Below are positions 15,350 through 23,636 of a DNA stretch of 64,000 nucleotides, piece after piece. How positions within the stretch are numbered: position 1 is the stretch's first letter; each line of letters begins with the position of its first letter. This DNA comes from Longispora fulva (GTDB taxonomy: Bacteria > Actinomycetota > Actinomycetes > Mycobacteriales > Micromonosporaceae). A program made the translations under genes and the position numbers. The notes below the pieces were generated by a model. That model was not told where the DNA came from and made no database searches. It saw only the letters and a program-made list of their open reading frames with translations. The stretch spans positions 4,030,001 through 4,094,000 of the forward strand of contig NZ_JADOUF010000001.1 of assembly GCF_015751905.1 (NCBI RefSeq), in the 5' to 3' direction.

Positions 15350-18300
15350 GTGGAGTTCCGCCTGCTGGGTACCGTCGAGGCGACCGCAGCGGGGCAATCG
15401 GTCTACATCGGACAGCGCCGGGAACGTCGCCTGCTGGGGATCCTGCTCACCCGGCTGCCGCACCCGGTCGGCGTGGAACAGTTCATCGACCTGCTGTGGG
15501 GGGACGAGGCACCCCTCGAGGCGCGCGCCGCACTCCAGGTGCACGTCTCCCGGCTCCGGCGAAGCCTGGCCGACGCCGGGGTCCAGCTGAACCGGGCCGC
15601 GTCCGGGTACACCCTGAACGTCGACCCGGAACAGGTGGACCTGCACAGGTTCCGGGACCTGTGCGACCGGATCCGGACCGGACCGCGGGACCTCCCCGCC
15701 CTGCTCGCCGAGGCCGGCGCGCTCTACCAGGGTCCACTCCTCGGCGACGACGGCACGGAACGACTCCGCCGGGCACTGTGTCCCTGGCTCGACGAACTGT
15801 GGATGTCCACCCGGGAGTCCGCGGTCGAGACCACCGTCCGCCGGGGCGGGCACCCCCTCGCCGAGCTGGCCGAACTCGTCGCCGCGCACCCCGTCCGGGA
15901 GCGGCTCGCGAGCCTGCAGGTTCTCGCCCTGCACCGCGCGGGGCGGCGCGACGAGGCACTCGCGGCGTTCGAGCGGGCAAGGTCCGCGCTCGCCGACCAG
16001 CTCGGACTCGATCCCGGCCCCGAGCTGCGCCGAGCCTACGAGACGGTGCTGCACACCCCCGCCGTCCCCGCCCCGGCCCAGCTGCCGCCGGGCATCTTCG
16101 ACTTCACCGGCCGTACGGAACCGCTCGCCGCACTCGACGGGTTCCTCACCCTGCGCGGCACCGTGGTGATCAGCACGATCGCGGGGACCGGCGGGGTCGG
16201 CAAGACCGCGCTGGCTCTGCACTGGGCGCACCGGGTCCGCGACCAGTTCCCCGACGGGCAGCTCTACGTCAACCTGCACGGCCACTCCGCGACCACCCCG
16301 GTCGGGCCGATGGAGGCGCTCGGCAGGTTCCTCCGCGCCCTGGGTTGTCCCCCCGAGGACATCCCCACCGAGATCGACGAGGCCGCCGCGCGCTACCGCA
16401 GCCTGCTCGCCGACCGACGGATCCTCGTGGTCCTCGACAACGCCCACCACCCCGACCAGGTACGGCCACTCCTGCCGGCCAGTCCCGGCTCGATGGCCCT
16501 GGTCACCAGCCGGGACCGGCTCGTCGGGCTCACCGCCCGCGACGGCGCGCGACGGCTGCACCTGCCGGCGTTCACCCCCGAGGAGTCGCTCGCCCTGCTG
16601 AGCGGCTGCGTCGGCGCCCAGCGGGTGACCGCCGAGCCCTGGGCCGCCGCCGAACTGGTCGCGCTCTGCGGCCACCTGCCGCTGGCGATCCGGATCATCG
16701 CGTACCAGGTCACGGAGGTTCCGCACCTGCCACTTGCCGGGCACGTCGCCCGGCTCCGCGCCGACCGGTTGAACGCCCTGGCCCTCCAGGACGACGTCGA
16801 CACGTGTGTCCGCGCCACCTTCGACCTGTCCTACGCCGCCCTCGACCCCGACACGGCCCGGATGTTCCGGCTACTCGGGCTGGTGCCGGGCGCGGACTTC
16901 ACGGCGGAGGCCGCGGGGGCGCTCACCGGGATGCCGGCGGGGCGGGCCCGGCGGTTGCTCGACCGGCTCGTGGCGGGCCACCTGGTGGAGGCGCATCCGG
17001 CGGGGCGGTACGCGTTCCACGACCTGCTGCGCGAGTACGCGGCCGGGCACGGCGCCTCCGACCCGGAGAGCGAAGCCTCGGTCACCCGGCTGACGGACTG
17101 GTACCTGCACACCGCCCTGGCCGCGGACACGGTCGCCGACATGCTGCCGACCCAGGAGATCATGGCGCATCCACCGGCGCCCCCGTCGGTCAGTCCGGGA
17201 TCCTTCGAGGACCGGACGGCGGCCCTGCGGTGGCTGGACTCCGAACGGGCCGCCCTCGTGTCGGTCGTGCACCACTGCTGCGCCCACGGCGTCGAGGTGA
17301 CGGCGCTGCGCGTCCTCGAAGCCCTGGGCGGGCACCTGCACCTGCGCCGGTGGTCCGCCGAGTTCCTCGCGACGGGACTCGCCCTGCTGTCGGCGACCAC
17401 GGACGCGAGTGATCCCCGGGTCCGCGTTCTCGCGCACGATCTGGTCGCGGCCGCGTACCGGATCACGGGGAAGTTCGCGGAGGCCGTGCACCACAGCCGA
17501 CAGGCGCTGTTCTGGCTGGACAACGTGGCGGGGCGGCCGGACGAGCCGCGGCTCCTCCTCAACCTCGGCCGGAGCCTGCGCCTCACCGGTCACCTGGCGG
17601 CGGCCGCCGACTGCTACCGGAGCGCGGCGAAGCGCTACGAGCAGGACGGGGTCGGCGGCGCCAAGACGATGTTCGTGGCCGGCGTGCTGGGCGACGTGTA
17701 CCGCCACACCTCCGACTTCCAGGACTCGCTGACCTTCAGCGCGGAGGCGCTGGCCCTCGCCTGGGAGGTCGCACCCCCCTGGGCGCCCTACGCCCTCGAG
17801 GCGATCGCCAACGTGCACACGGAGTGCGGCCGGCACCAGGAGGGGATCGAACACGCCCGAGCCGCCCTGGACGCCGCCGAACGATTCGAGCAGCCGTTCA
17901 TCAAGCCCAGCGCGTTCAACACCCTGGGCTCGGCACTGGCCGGGCTCGGCCGCCCCGACGAGGCGCACGGGGCCTACACCGACGCACTGCGACTGTGCGA
18001 GGACCAGGCCAACCCCGAGGCCGAGAGCGAGTCCCTGTGCGGGCTGGCGCTGCTGAGCAGCCGGACCGGCCGGCACGGGCAGGCCATCGAACAGGCCCGC
18101 CGAGCCGTGGACGTCGCGCACGGCAGCGCCAACCTCGTCGGCGAGGGCCGGGCCAGGGCGACCCTCGCCGAGATCCGGCTGGCGGCCGGCCACCGCGACG
18201 ACGCCGCGACAGAGGCCCGACAGGCCCTCGCCGTCAACGAGTCCACCGGGCACCAGCTCGGCGAGGCCCGCAGCCTCCTGGTGCTGGGCACCGTGACCGG

Positions 18301-18367
18301 CGACAGCGACCTGGTGCGCCGGGCGCACGCGATCTACACCCGGATCGGCGCCCCGGTCCCGTCCTGA
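15350..18367 (+). CDS. AfsR-like SARP transcriptional activator with NB-ARC and TPR domains
   Basis: This 1005-aa regulator has an OmpR-type winged helix (about 1-95; ALQVHVSRLRRSLADAG), a bacterial transcriptional-activation (BTAD) helical domain (about 100-240), an NB-ARC ATPase with Walker A GTGGVGKTALALHW (near residue 285) and RILVVLDNAHH as Walker B, and a TPR superhelix to the end. SARPs of this large form activate secondary-metabolite genes. It starts at GTG 15350 and ends 1 bp from the convergent LAL regulator. Its position beside the lanthipeptide-like operon makes that operon a plausible target, but no heptameric SARP repeats were identified. Confidence 0.88.
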   Translation: MEFRLLGTVEATAAGQSVYIGQRRERRLLGILLTRLPHPVGVEQFIDLLWGDEAPLEARAALQVHVSRLRRSLADAGVQLNRAASGYTLNVDPEQVDLHRFRDLCDRIRTGPRDLPALLAEAGALYQGPLLGDDGTERLRRALCPWLDELWMSTRESAVETTVRRGGHPLAELAELVAAHPVRERLASLQVLALHRAGRRDEALAAFERARSALADQLGLDPGPELRRAYETVLHTPAVPAPAQLPPGIFDFTGRTEPLAALDGFLTLRGTVVISTIAGTGGVGKTALALHWAHRVRDQFPDGQLYVNLHGHSATTPVGPMEALGRFLRALGCPPEDIPTEIDEAAARYRSLLADRRILVVLDNAHHPDQVRPLLPASPGSMALVTSRDRLVGLTARDGARRLHLPAFTPEESLALLSGCVGAQRVTAEPWAAAELVALCGHLPLAIRIIAYQVTEVPHLPLAGHVARLRADRLNALALQDDVDTCVRATFDLSYAALDPDTARMFRLLGLVPGADFTAEAAGALTGMPAGRARRLLDRLVAGHLVEAHPAGRYAFHDLLREYAAGHGASDPESEASVTRLTDWYLHTALAADTVADMLPTQEIMAHPPAPPSVSPGSFEDRTAALRWLDSERAALVSVVHHCCAHGVEVTALRVLEALGGHLHLRRWSAEFLATGLALLSATTDASDPRVRVLAHDLVAAAYRITGKFAEAVHHSRQALFWLDNVAGRPDEPRLLLNLGRSLRLTGHLAAAADCYRSAAKRYEQDGVGGAKTMFVAGVLGDVYRHTSDFQDSLTFSAEALALAWEVAPPWAPYALEAIANVHTECGRHQEGIEHARAALDAAERFEQPFIKPSAFNTLGSALAGLGRPDEAHGAYTDALRLCEDQANPEAESESLCGLALLSSRTGRHGQAIEQARRAVDVAHGSANLVGEGRARATLAEIRLAAGHRDDAATEARQALAVNESTGHQLGEARSLLVLGTVTGDSDLVRRAHAIYTRIGAPVPS

Positions 18368-18368
18368 C

Positions 18369-21281
18369 CTAGAACACCAGCCCCGCCGCGTAGTCGCACA
18401 GCGACAGCCGGTCCGCGTGCCCCAGCTTCGCGAGCAGGCTCGCCACGTGCTTCTCCACCGTCCGCGCCGAGATGAACAACCTCTGGCCGATCTCCACGTT
18501 GCCGATCCGCTCGGCCAGCAGCACCAGCACCTCGAACTCGCGCACCGTCACCCCGCTCTCCCGCAACGGCGCCGGCACCCCTTCCCACCCCTGGCGCTGC
18601 TGGGGCACAGACGCACCGGCCCGACGCAAGATGCTCCGGCAGGCGGCGCCGGTGGTGCCGAGCCCGGCACGGTGGAAGTACTCCCCAGCGGTCCGAGCCC
18701 ACGCGACCGGATTGCCCCAGCCACCGTCCAGGGCCTCTTCCGCCAGCAGCCGGAGCACGATCGCCCGGCCCAGCGGGAACGGCTCTCCGACGTCATGACA
18801 CTCGGCGACCGCCAGCTCCGCAGCGATGCTGTCTCCGTCCCGGGCGTGCAGCACCGCACGAGCGGCAACGACGAACTGCAGGTTCCACCGGACGAGGCCG
18901 GGCATGGAGCCGGCGATGGCGTCATGCTCCGCCCAGCCGGCGTCTCGGTCCAGCACCTCGAGGAGCAGCCCCAATCCGAAACTGCCCGACAGGGTGTACG
19001 CCGAGGGGAACCGTCGCTCCCTCTCCCGCGCCTGGTCGATCTTCGATCTGCACCCGGCCCGGTTCTCCTCGATGAGCTCGTAGAATCCCTCGGCCAGCCC
19101 CCAGGCGACGGGAAGGTAATGGGTGTCCTCACCACCGGCACTGACGAGTGCCTCGAGGTGAGTCTCCATGTCTCGGCGTCGACCCTGGTGCGCGGCCGAG
19201 ACGGCGCTGACGAGGGACAGATAGCGGTTGACCTGGCGTAGACGCAGCCGGCCAGCCAGTTCCGCGCAAGGCTCCACAATGGCCTGGGAGCCGGCGTAGT
19301 CGCCGTGGTGAACGGCCAGCCAGGACAGCAGGCCGTTCACGGTGCACAGGGTCGGCAACGCCCCGATGCGGGCGGACTCCTCGCGGGCCTGGTGCAATCT
19401 GCCCGCGACGCCGTCAGCGAGCAGGTCGTTCCCACCCAGATAGCTCAGGGCGGTCACCCGCCACACCGAAAGCTTGTGCTCGTCGGCGAGGTCCAACATC
19501 CGCTGGAACAGGGACTCGGACTCGGCCATGCTCCGCCGTCTGGCGGCGATGCCGAGCACTTCCAACGCTTGGCAGCCCACCTCGGGAAGGGGGAAGCGGA
19601 GGGCGTCCTCCAGCGCACGCCGCGCCAGACCCTCAGCCTCCCCCACCCGAGGGTCGTCGGGCACGTCCTGCAGGATCCTGGCCTCGATCACGTCGATAGG
19701 CGCGCTGCGGCCGGGGGGAGCGTCGGGGCCGAGCAGCCGTCGGGCGATCGCGACCTGGGCCAGGCCGTCGCGCCACCGGCCCGCGACGGCAGCGGCTTCG
19801 GCCATCCGGGTGTGCAGGGCCGCGAGCCGCGCGCCGTCGAGGTGCCCGGCCAGCGCTTCGAGATCCTTCTCCATCTCCAGGGCACGCTCGGTCTGGCCGG
19901 ATTCCGTGAGCGCCGACAGCAGGGGCTCCAGGGTCTCGGCCCGCAATGCGGGGCTGAACCAGCCGAAGGACAGGGTGCGGGCCTTCTCCAGTAGTGTGAC
20001 CGCGCTGGTCGGCGCGCCGTCGGCGAGCGCACGGCGGCCGGCCTCGGTGAAGAGGCTGGCGGCGGCGGGCTCGTCCCCCGTGGCCAGTTTGAGCTGGGCG
20101 AGATGCTGGCACCAGTCGCCGTCGAGCGTGGGGAACAATGCCTCAATCGCGACGGCCAACTCGCCGGCGAGGGCGGCACGCTCGGAGGGTAGCAGCGGGG
20201 CGAGCAGTGCGTCGGCTGTGAGGGCGTGCCGGAAGGCGTACCACTCCGGGCCCTGTTCGTCGGGCACGATCAGCTGGGTGCGCACGGCTGTGCTCAGCAC
20301 CTGCCGCAGCAACCCGACGTCCACGCCGGTGGCCCGCTGCACGACCTCGACCGAGAACCGGCGGCCAAGGGTGGCGGCACCGCGCAGCAGCGCGTGACCA
20401 GCCTCGCCGAGCCGTTCCGCCCGCTCCGTGACGCTGACGACAACAGTGGTGGGCACCTTCGTGGTCACTGAGCCGTCCACGGTCCACACCCGCGAACGTC
20501 GCACGAGGTGCCCGGCGCCGACCAGGCCGGCGAGCAACTCCTCGACGACGAACGGGTTGCCGTCGCCGTCCCGGCGCACTTGCGCCGTGACGATCGGCGG
20601 CACCGTCTCCTGGGCGGACTCCAGGCAGTGCGCGATCAACTGGTTGACGGCGTCATCGTCCAGCGGTCCCAGTTCCATCACCTGCGCCATCCGGCGGCGC
20701 AGCGCGGACTCCGCGAGTTCACGGGCCGCACCGACCTCTGGACGGCTCGTGGCCACCAGGAGGACCGGATGCTGGCCAAGGTTGTCGATGAGGTACTCCA
20801 CCACCGCCAACGTCTCGGGGTCCGCGTCGTGCAGGTCCTCCAGAACGATCAGGCAGCCGTTGTCCCTGCTGGCGACGGCCAGCAGTCGCAGGATCGACTC
20901 GGCGAGGACCAGCACCGACTCGCCCCGCCGTGCGTCGTCCCGCTCCCGCCATTCCGGGATGAGCCGGCCAAGAGCCGGTCGGTACGGGGCCAGCTCGGGG
21001 TGGTCGGTGAGTCCGACGACCCTGACGAGGGTCAGCACCGCCTCCGCCAATGGGCGAAACGGCACCGAGGACGCGGTGGTGCTGGTGCGCCCATGGCACA
21101 CCAGCACCCCTTCCGCCTCGGCGATGCGTTGCAGTTCCAGGGCCAGTCGGGACTTGCCGATACCCGCCTCACCGACGAGCAGCGCGGTCTGGCCCGTGCC
21201 GTTCAAGGCCACGCGCAACGCGTCGGTGAGGCGGGTGAGTTCGGCGTCCCGGCCGAGGAGCGCCGATGAGATCAACCGCAT
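18369..21281 (-). CDS. LAL-type LuxR-family ATPase regulator
   Basis: This 970-aa regulator has an N-terminal AAA-type ATPase (Walker A LLVGEAGIGKSRLALEL near residue 40; Walker B CLIVLEDLHDAD), a long helical sensor region with TPR-like repeats, and a C-terminal LuxR HTH (ESGVTVREFEVLVLLAERIG; ISARTVEKHVASLLAKL). Large LuxR proteins of this kind often govern secondary metabolism in actinomycetes. Its ATG lies inside the last codons of the precursor peptide gene (10-nt overlap), so it is the third gene of the dehydratase-precursor operon and translationally coupled to it. This suggests the regulator controls that operon or responds to its product. Codon use looks less GC-biased than in its neighbours. 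Confidence 0.88.
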   Translation of the reverse strand: MRLISSALLGRDAELTRLTDALRVALNGTGQTALLVGEAGIGKSRLALELQRIAEAEGVLVCHGRTSTTASSVPFRPLAEAVLTLVRVVGLTDHPELAPYRPALGRLIPEWRERDDARRGESVLVLAESILRLLAVASRDNGCLIVLEDLHDADPETLAVVEYLIDNLGQHPVLLVATSRPEVGAARELAESALRRRMAQVMELGPLDDDAVNQLIAHCLESAQETVPPIVTAQVRRDGDGNPFVVEELLAGLVGAGHLVRRSRVWTVDGSVTTKVPTTVVVSVTERAERLGEAGHALLRGAATLGRRFSVEVVQRATGVDVGLLRQVLSTAVRTQLIVPDEQGPEWYAFRHALTADALLAPLLPSERAALAGELAVAIEALFPTLDGDWCQHLAQLKLATGDEPAAASLFTEAGRRALADGAPTSAVTLLEKARTLSFGWFSPALRAETLEPLLSALTESGQTERALEMEKDLEALAGHLDGARLAALHTRMAEAAAVAGRWRDGLAQVAIARRLLGPDAPPGRSAPIDVIEARILQDVPDDPRVGEAEGLARRALEDALRFPLPEVGCQALEVLGIAARRRSMAESESLFQRMLDLADEHKLSVWRVTALSYLGGNDLLADGVAGRLHQAREESARIGALPTLCTVNGLLSWLAVHHGDYAGSQAIVEPCAELAGRLRLRQVNRYLSLVSAVSAAHQGRRRDMETHLEALVSAGGEDTHYLPVAWGLAEGFYELIEENRAGCRSKIDQARERERRFPSAYTLSGSFGLGLLLEVLDRDAGWAEHDAIAGSMPGLVRWNLQFVVAARAVLHARDGDSIAAELAVAECHDVGEPFPLGRAIVLRLLAEEALDGGWGNPVAWARTAGEYFHRAGLGTTGAACRSILRRAGASVPQQRQGWEGVPAPLRESGVTVREFEVLVLLAERIGNVEIGQRLFISARTVEKHVASLLAKLGHADRLSLCDYAAGLVF

Positions 21282-21445
21282 TCTGTCCCAAAGGCTCCGT
21301 TCGGCTCGCCCTTGGTGGTCGTCGTGAGCATGACGATCGTCCCGTCACCGCCGAGCCAGGGATCCATCACGATCTCCCCCGCCGGATGTCCCCCCTCCCG
21401 GTACTCCGGGTTCTTCCAGCCCCACACCATTTCCTCAACGCTCAT
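21272..21445 (-). CDS. Mersacidin/actagardine-type lanthipeptide precursor with a single-Cys core
   Basis: This 57-aa peptide has a leader matching the mersacidin and actagardine precursors: MSVEEMVWGWKNPEYREGG then HPAG (compare SWKDPFSRE and SWKDVDLRDG..HPAG). A Gly-Gly at residues 32-33 marks a likely cleavage site. The presumed core (34-57) has Thr at 36, 41-44 and 55, and its only Cys at 56 in GTECG, which recalls the lipid-II-binding (T)xEC motif of this family. It has no Ser. At most one thioether ring is possible, for example Thr41-44 to Cys56; otherwise the core would hold dehydrobutyrines. The gene overlaps the dehydratase upstream by 11 nt and the LAL gene downstream by 10 nt. Confidence 0.75.
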   Translation of the reverse strand: MSVEEMVWGWKNPEYREGGHPAGEIVMDPWLGGDGTIVMLTTTTKGEPNGAFGTECG

Positions 21446-23351
21446 GGTTTTCTCCTTCCGCCATGGCGTCCCCGATCAGTTTCTCCTGGGCGAGAAGGTC
21501 GTCGGGGCCCATGGCCGCTATCTTCTGGGACACCCGCGCCAGATGCGGCACGGGATAGACGTCGCGAACCCTCGCCCCGACGCCGGTGAACAGGTCGCGG
21601 CTGCCGGGCCGGCTGGTGAACACCGGCACGTCGCCGGCCCACAGCTCCCGCAGCTCGTGGTGGATCAGGCCCTCGCGGAGGGGGTCGCCGGTCGAGCGGG
21701 CCCACAGGTGGTCGAGGATCCGGTCCCGGTCGAGGGCGTCGCGCAGGACGTCGGGGTGGGTCGACTCGTCCAGGAGCATGGCGTAGGTCTGGGTCGGGCG
21801 GATCACGACCCGGATCTCGTCGTCGGCGAAGTCGGCGAGCCGGGCCAGGAACTCGTCCCGCGAGGCGACCAGCGTGGTGTAGCCGAGGCGGAAGCCGGCG
21901 AGCAGGTCGGCGGAAAAAGCCCGGGCGTCGACGGGTACGCCGCCGGCGAGCGGCCGGTTCCGCGCCCCCCGGGTGCGCAGGGTCCGCCGGTCGATCCGCA
22001 TCCCGTCGGTGCCCGGCTCGGCGAGCACGGCGGACTCCGTCGGGTAGGGGGTGCCCTCCGCGCCGCCGAGCCCGCTCAGGTCGAGGCCGGCCAGGGGCAG
22101 CAGCCCGGTCTCGCTGACGGAGCCGGTCCGGTGCGGCGGGTGGAACAGGGTCTCCAGGTCGACGAGCACGGGCTGGTCCCCGCAGGCGATCAGGTTCTCC
22201 ATGTGGAAGTCGACCCCGTCGAGGGCGTACACGAGGGCCAGGAGCGCGCCGAGCCGGCGGTAGTAGGGGCCGGGCGCGCCCGGCAGGGAGCGGTGTTCCA
22301 CGAAGGCCGCCCAGCCGTGGGTGCCCCGGTCGAGGATGTCGGGGGTCAGCAGGTCGAGGCGACCGGGGTCGGCCGCCGCTGGAGGGGCCGGCTCACCGGT
22401 ACCCGTCGGATCGGTCTTGGTGTTGAGCCAGCGCACGAGACCGTGGAAGCGCGCGTGCACCGCGAGGGACCGTGGCTTGTAGACCAGCTTGCGGCCGTCG
22501 GCGAACCGGAGGACGGCCACGGACCGGCCACCCCGGTGCGCGTCGCCGGCACCGGTGTCGACGGCCACGCACGGGCCGGGGTCGACTCCCCCGAACAGGC
22601 CGGCGACCACGGCGGGCCGATCGGCGCGCCACCGGTCGACCAGCTCGACGAACGCGTCGACGGCGTTGTCCGTCGCCTGGACGAGCAGCCGGGCGAGCAC
22701 CGGGTACTCGTGCAGGATCGCGGTAAGCGCCGCGCGCCGGCTGGCCTGCCGGACGAAACTGGCGAACCGCTCCTGCGGGGTCGTGCCGTCGAGCCGGTCG
22801 GTGACCCGGGCGACGTTGAGTTCCAGGACCAGGGTGCGGCAGGCGATCCGGGTCAGGGTCACCGACAGCGACGCGGTGAACCCGGCCACCAGCAGGGACC
22901 TGTCCCAGGCCGGGGACTCCGGGATCCGGGCCAGGCAGCGCTCGCGCGCGGTGGCGACGAACGGGTCGAGGATCGCGGCGAACCCGGCCTGCCATCCGCC
23001 GCGGGCGTCGTCGTCCGGGTCCGCGCCGGAGGCCGTCGAGCCGGTGTCAGCGGAGGCGGTGGCCGGTGGCGCGGTCTCCAGCAGTGCCTCGACCTCCACC
23101 GCCCACCGGGGGCGCGACGCCCTGGCCGCGAGCTCCGCCGGCGCCTCGGCCAGCAGCGCGAGCACCCCGGCCTCGTCCAGCCCGACCGCGGCCAGCCGCC
23201 GCCCCCACTGCCCGGTGGCGGCGAGGTCGTGCGCGGCGCGCCACCGGTCCAGCCGGCGGGCCGCCCGGTCGGGAACGGGGGTGCTGGAGGTGGGTTGATC
23301 GGCCAGGGTCAGCCGTTCGGCCAGACTGAGGCCGCTCACCCATGGAGTCAC
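21435..23351 (-). CDS. LanM-like class II lanthipeptide dehydratase lacking the LanC cyclase domain
   Basis: This 638-aa protein corresponds to the N-terminal (DUF4135) half of LanM, which phosphorylates Ser/Thr of a precursor and eliminates phosphate. The catalytic set is present with LanM spacing: Lys292 (LVYKPRSL), Asp381/His383/Asn386 (DFHMEN), Asp398 and Glu400 (VDLETLF). The chain stops just after the segment that normally leads into LanC (KIAAMGPDDLLAQEKLIGDA), so the zinc cyclase domain of about 350 residues is absent and no separate LanC is in the window. GTG 23351 gives a LanM-like N-terminus (MTPWVSGLSLAERL). The frame is open to a start at 23519, but the extra residues do not look like LanM. 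The stop overlaps the precursor start. Confidence 0.88.
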   Translation of the reverse strand: MTPWVSGLSLAERLTLADQPTSSTPVPDRAARRLDRWRAAHDLAATGQWGRRLAAVGLDEAGVLALLAEAPAELAARASRPRWAVEVEALLETAPPATASADTGSTASGADPDDDARGGWQAGFAAILDPFVATARERCLARIPESPAWDRSLLVAGFTASLSVTLTRIACRTLVLELNVARVTDRLDGTTPQERFASFVRQASRRAALTAILHEYPVLARLLVQATDNAVDAFVELVDRWRADRPAVVAGLFGGVDPGPCVAVDTGAGDAHRGGRSVAVLRFADGRKLVYKPRSLAVHARFHGLVRWLNTKTDPTGTGEPAPPAAADPGRLDLLTPDILDRGTHGWAAFVEHRSLPGAPGPYYRRLGALLALVYALDGVDFHMENLIACGDQPVLVDLETLFHPPHRTGSVSETGLLPLAGLDLSGLGGAEGTPYPTESAVLAEPGTDGMRIDRRTLRTRGARNRPLAGGVPVDARAFSADLLAGFRLGYTTLVASRDEFLARLADFADDEIRVVIRPTQTYAMLLDESTHPDVLRDALDRDRILDHLWARSTGDPLREGLIHHELRELWAGDVPVFTSRPGSRDLFTGVGARVRDVYPVPHLARVSQKIAAMGPDDLLAQEKLIGDAMAEGENHER

Positions 23352-23573
23352 ATCAACATTCTGCGGGCGGGGAGCCGTTCTGCGCCATATCTCGCACCGC
23401 CCGGATGAAAGATCCTTTTTGGCAGGACCCCCCGCCCCCAGATTCCCGCGCCGTCCCCCCATATTCACCCGCACGCGTTGCGGGGCGCTGACCTGTGGGA
23501 TTGACTCATCCCAAGCCACTCACATGGCTGCTCGGAATGGATCCGCCCCAACACGGTGCCATTCCGACGCCCC

Positions 23574-23613
23574 AGTGGGGGTGCGGCTCCTGGGACCGGG
23601 TCGCACCCCCACT
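23574..23613 (-). terminator. Terminator between HTH-MurA gene and the dehydratase operon
   Basis: A perfect 12-bp stem, AGTGGGGGTGCG (23574-23585) with 23602-23613, lies 24 bp past the HTH-MurA stop in its direction of transcription. A second 8-bp dyad (CGGAATGG 23533-23540 with 23559-23566) follows. The dehydratase operon therefore most likely has its own promoter between 23352 and 23573; no clear -35/-10 pair was picked out. Confidence 0.65.
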
Positions 23614-23636
23614 AAAACCCTTTTATGGGTACTTTT

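Noticed and set aside
21435-23519. Longer dehydratase reading frame starting at 23519
   Set aside because: The extra N-terminal residues are Arg/Gly-rich and unlike LanM; the GTG at 23351 gives the expected N-terminus.
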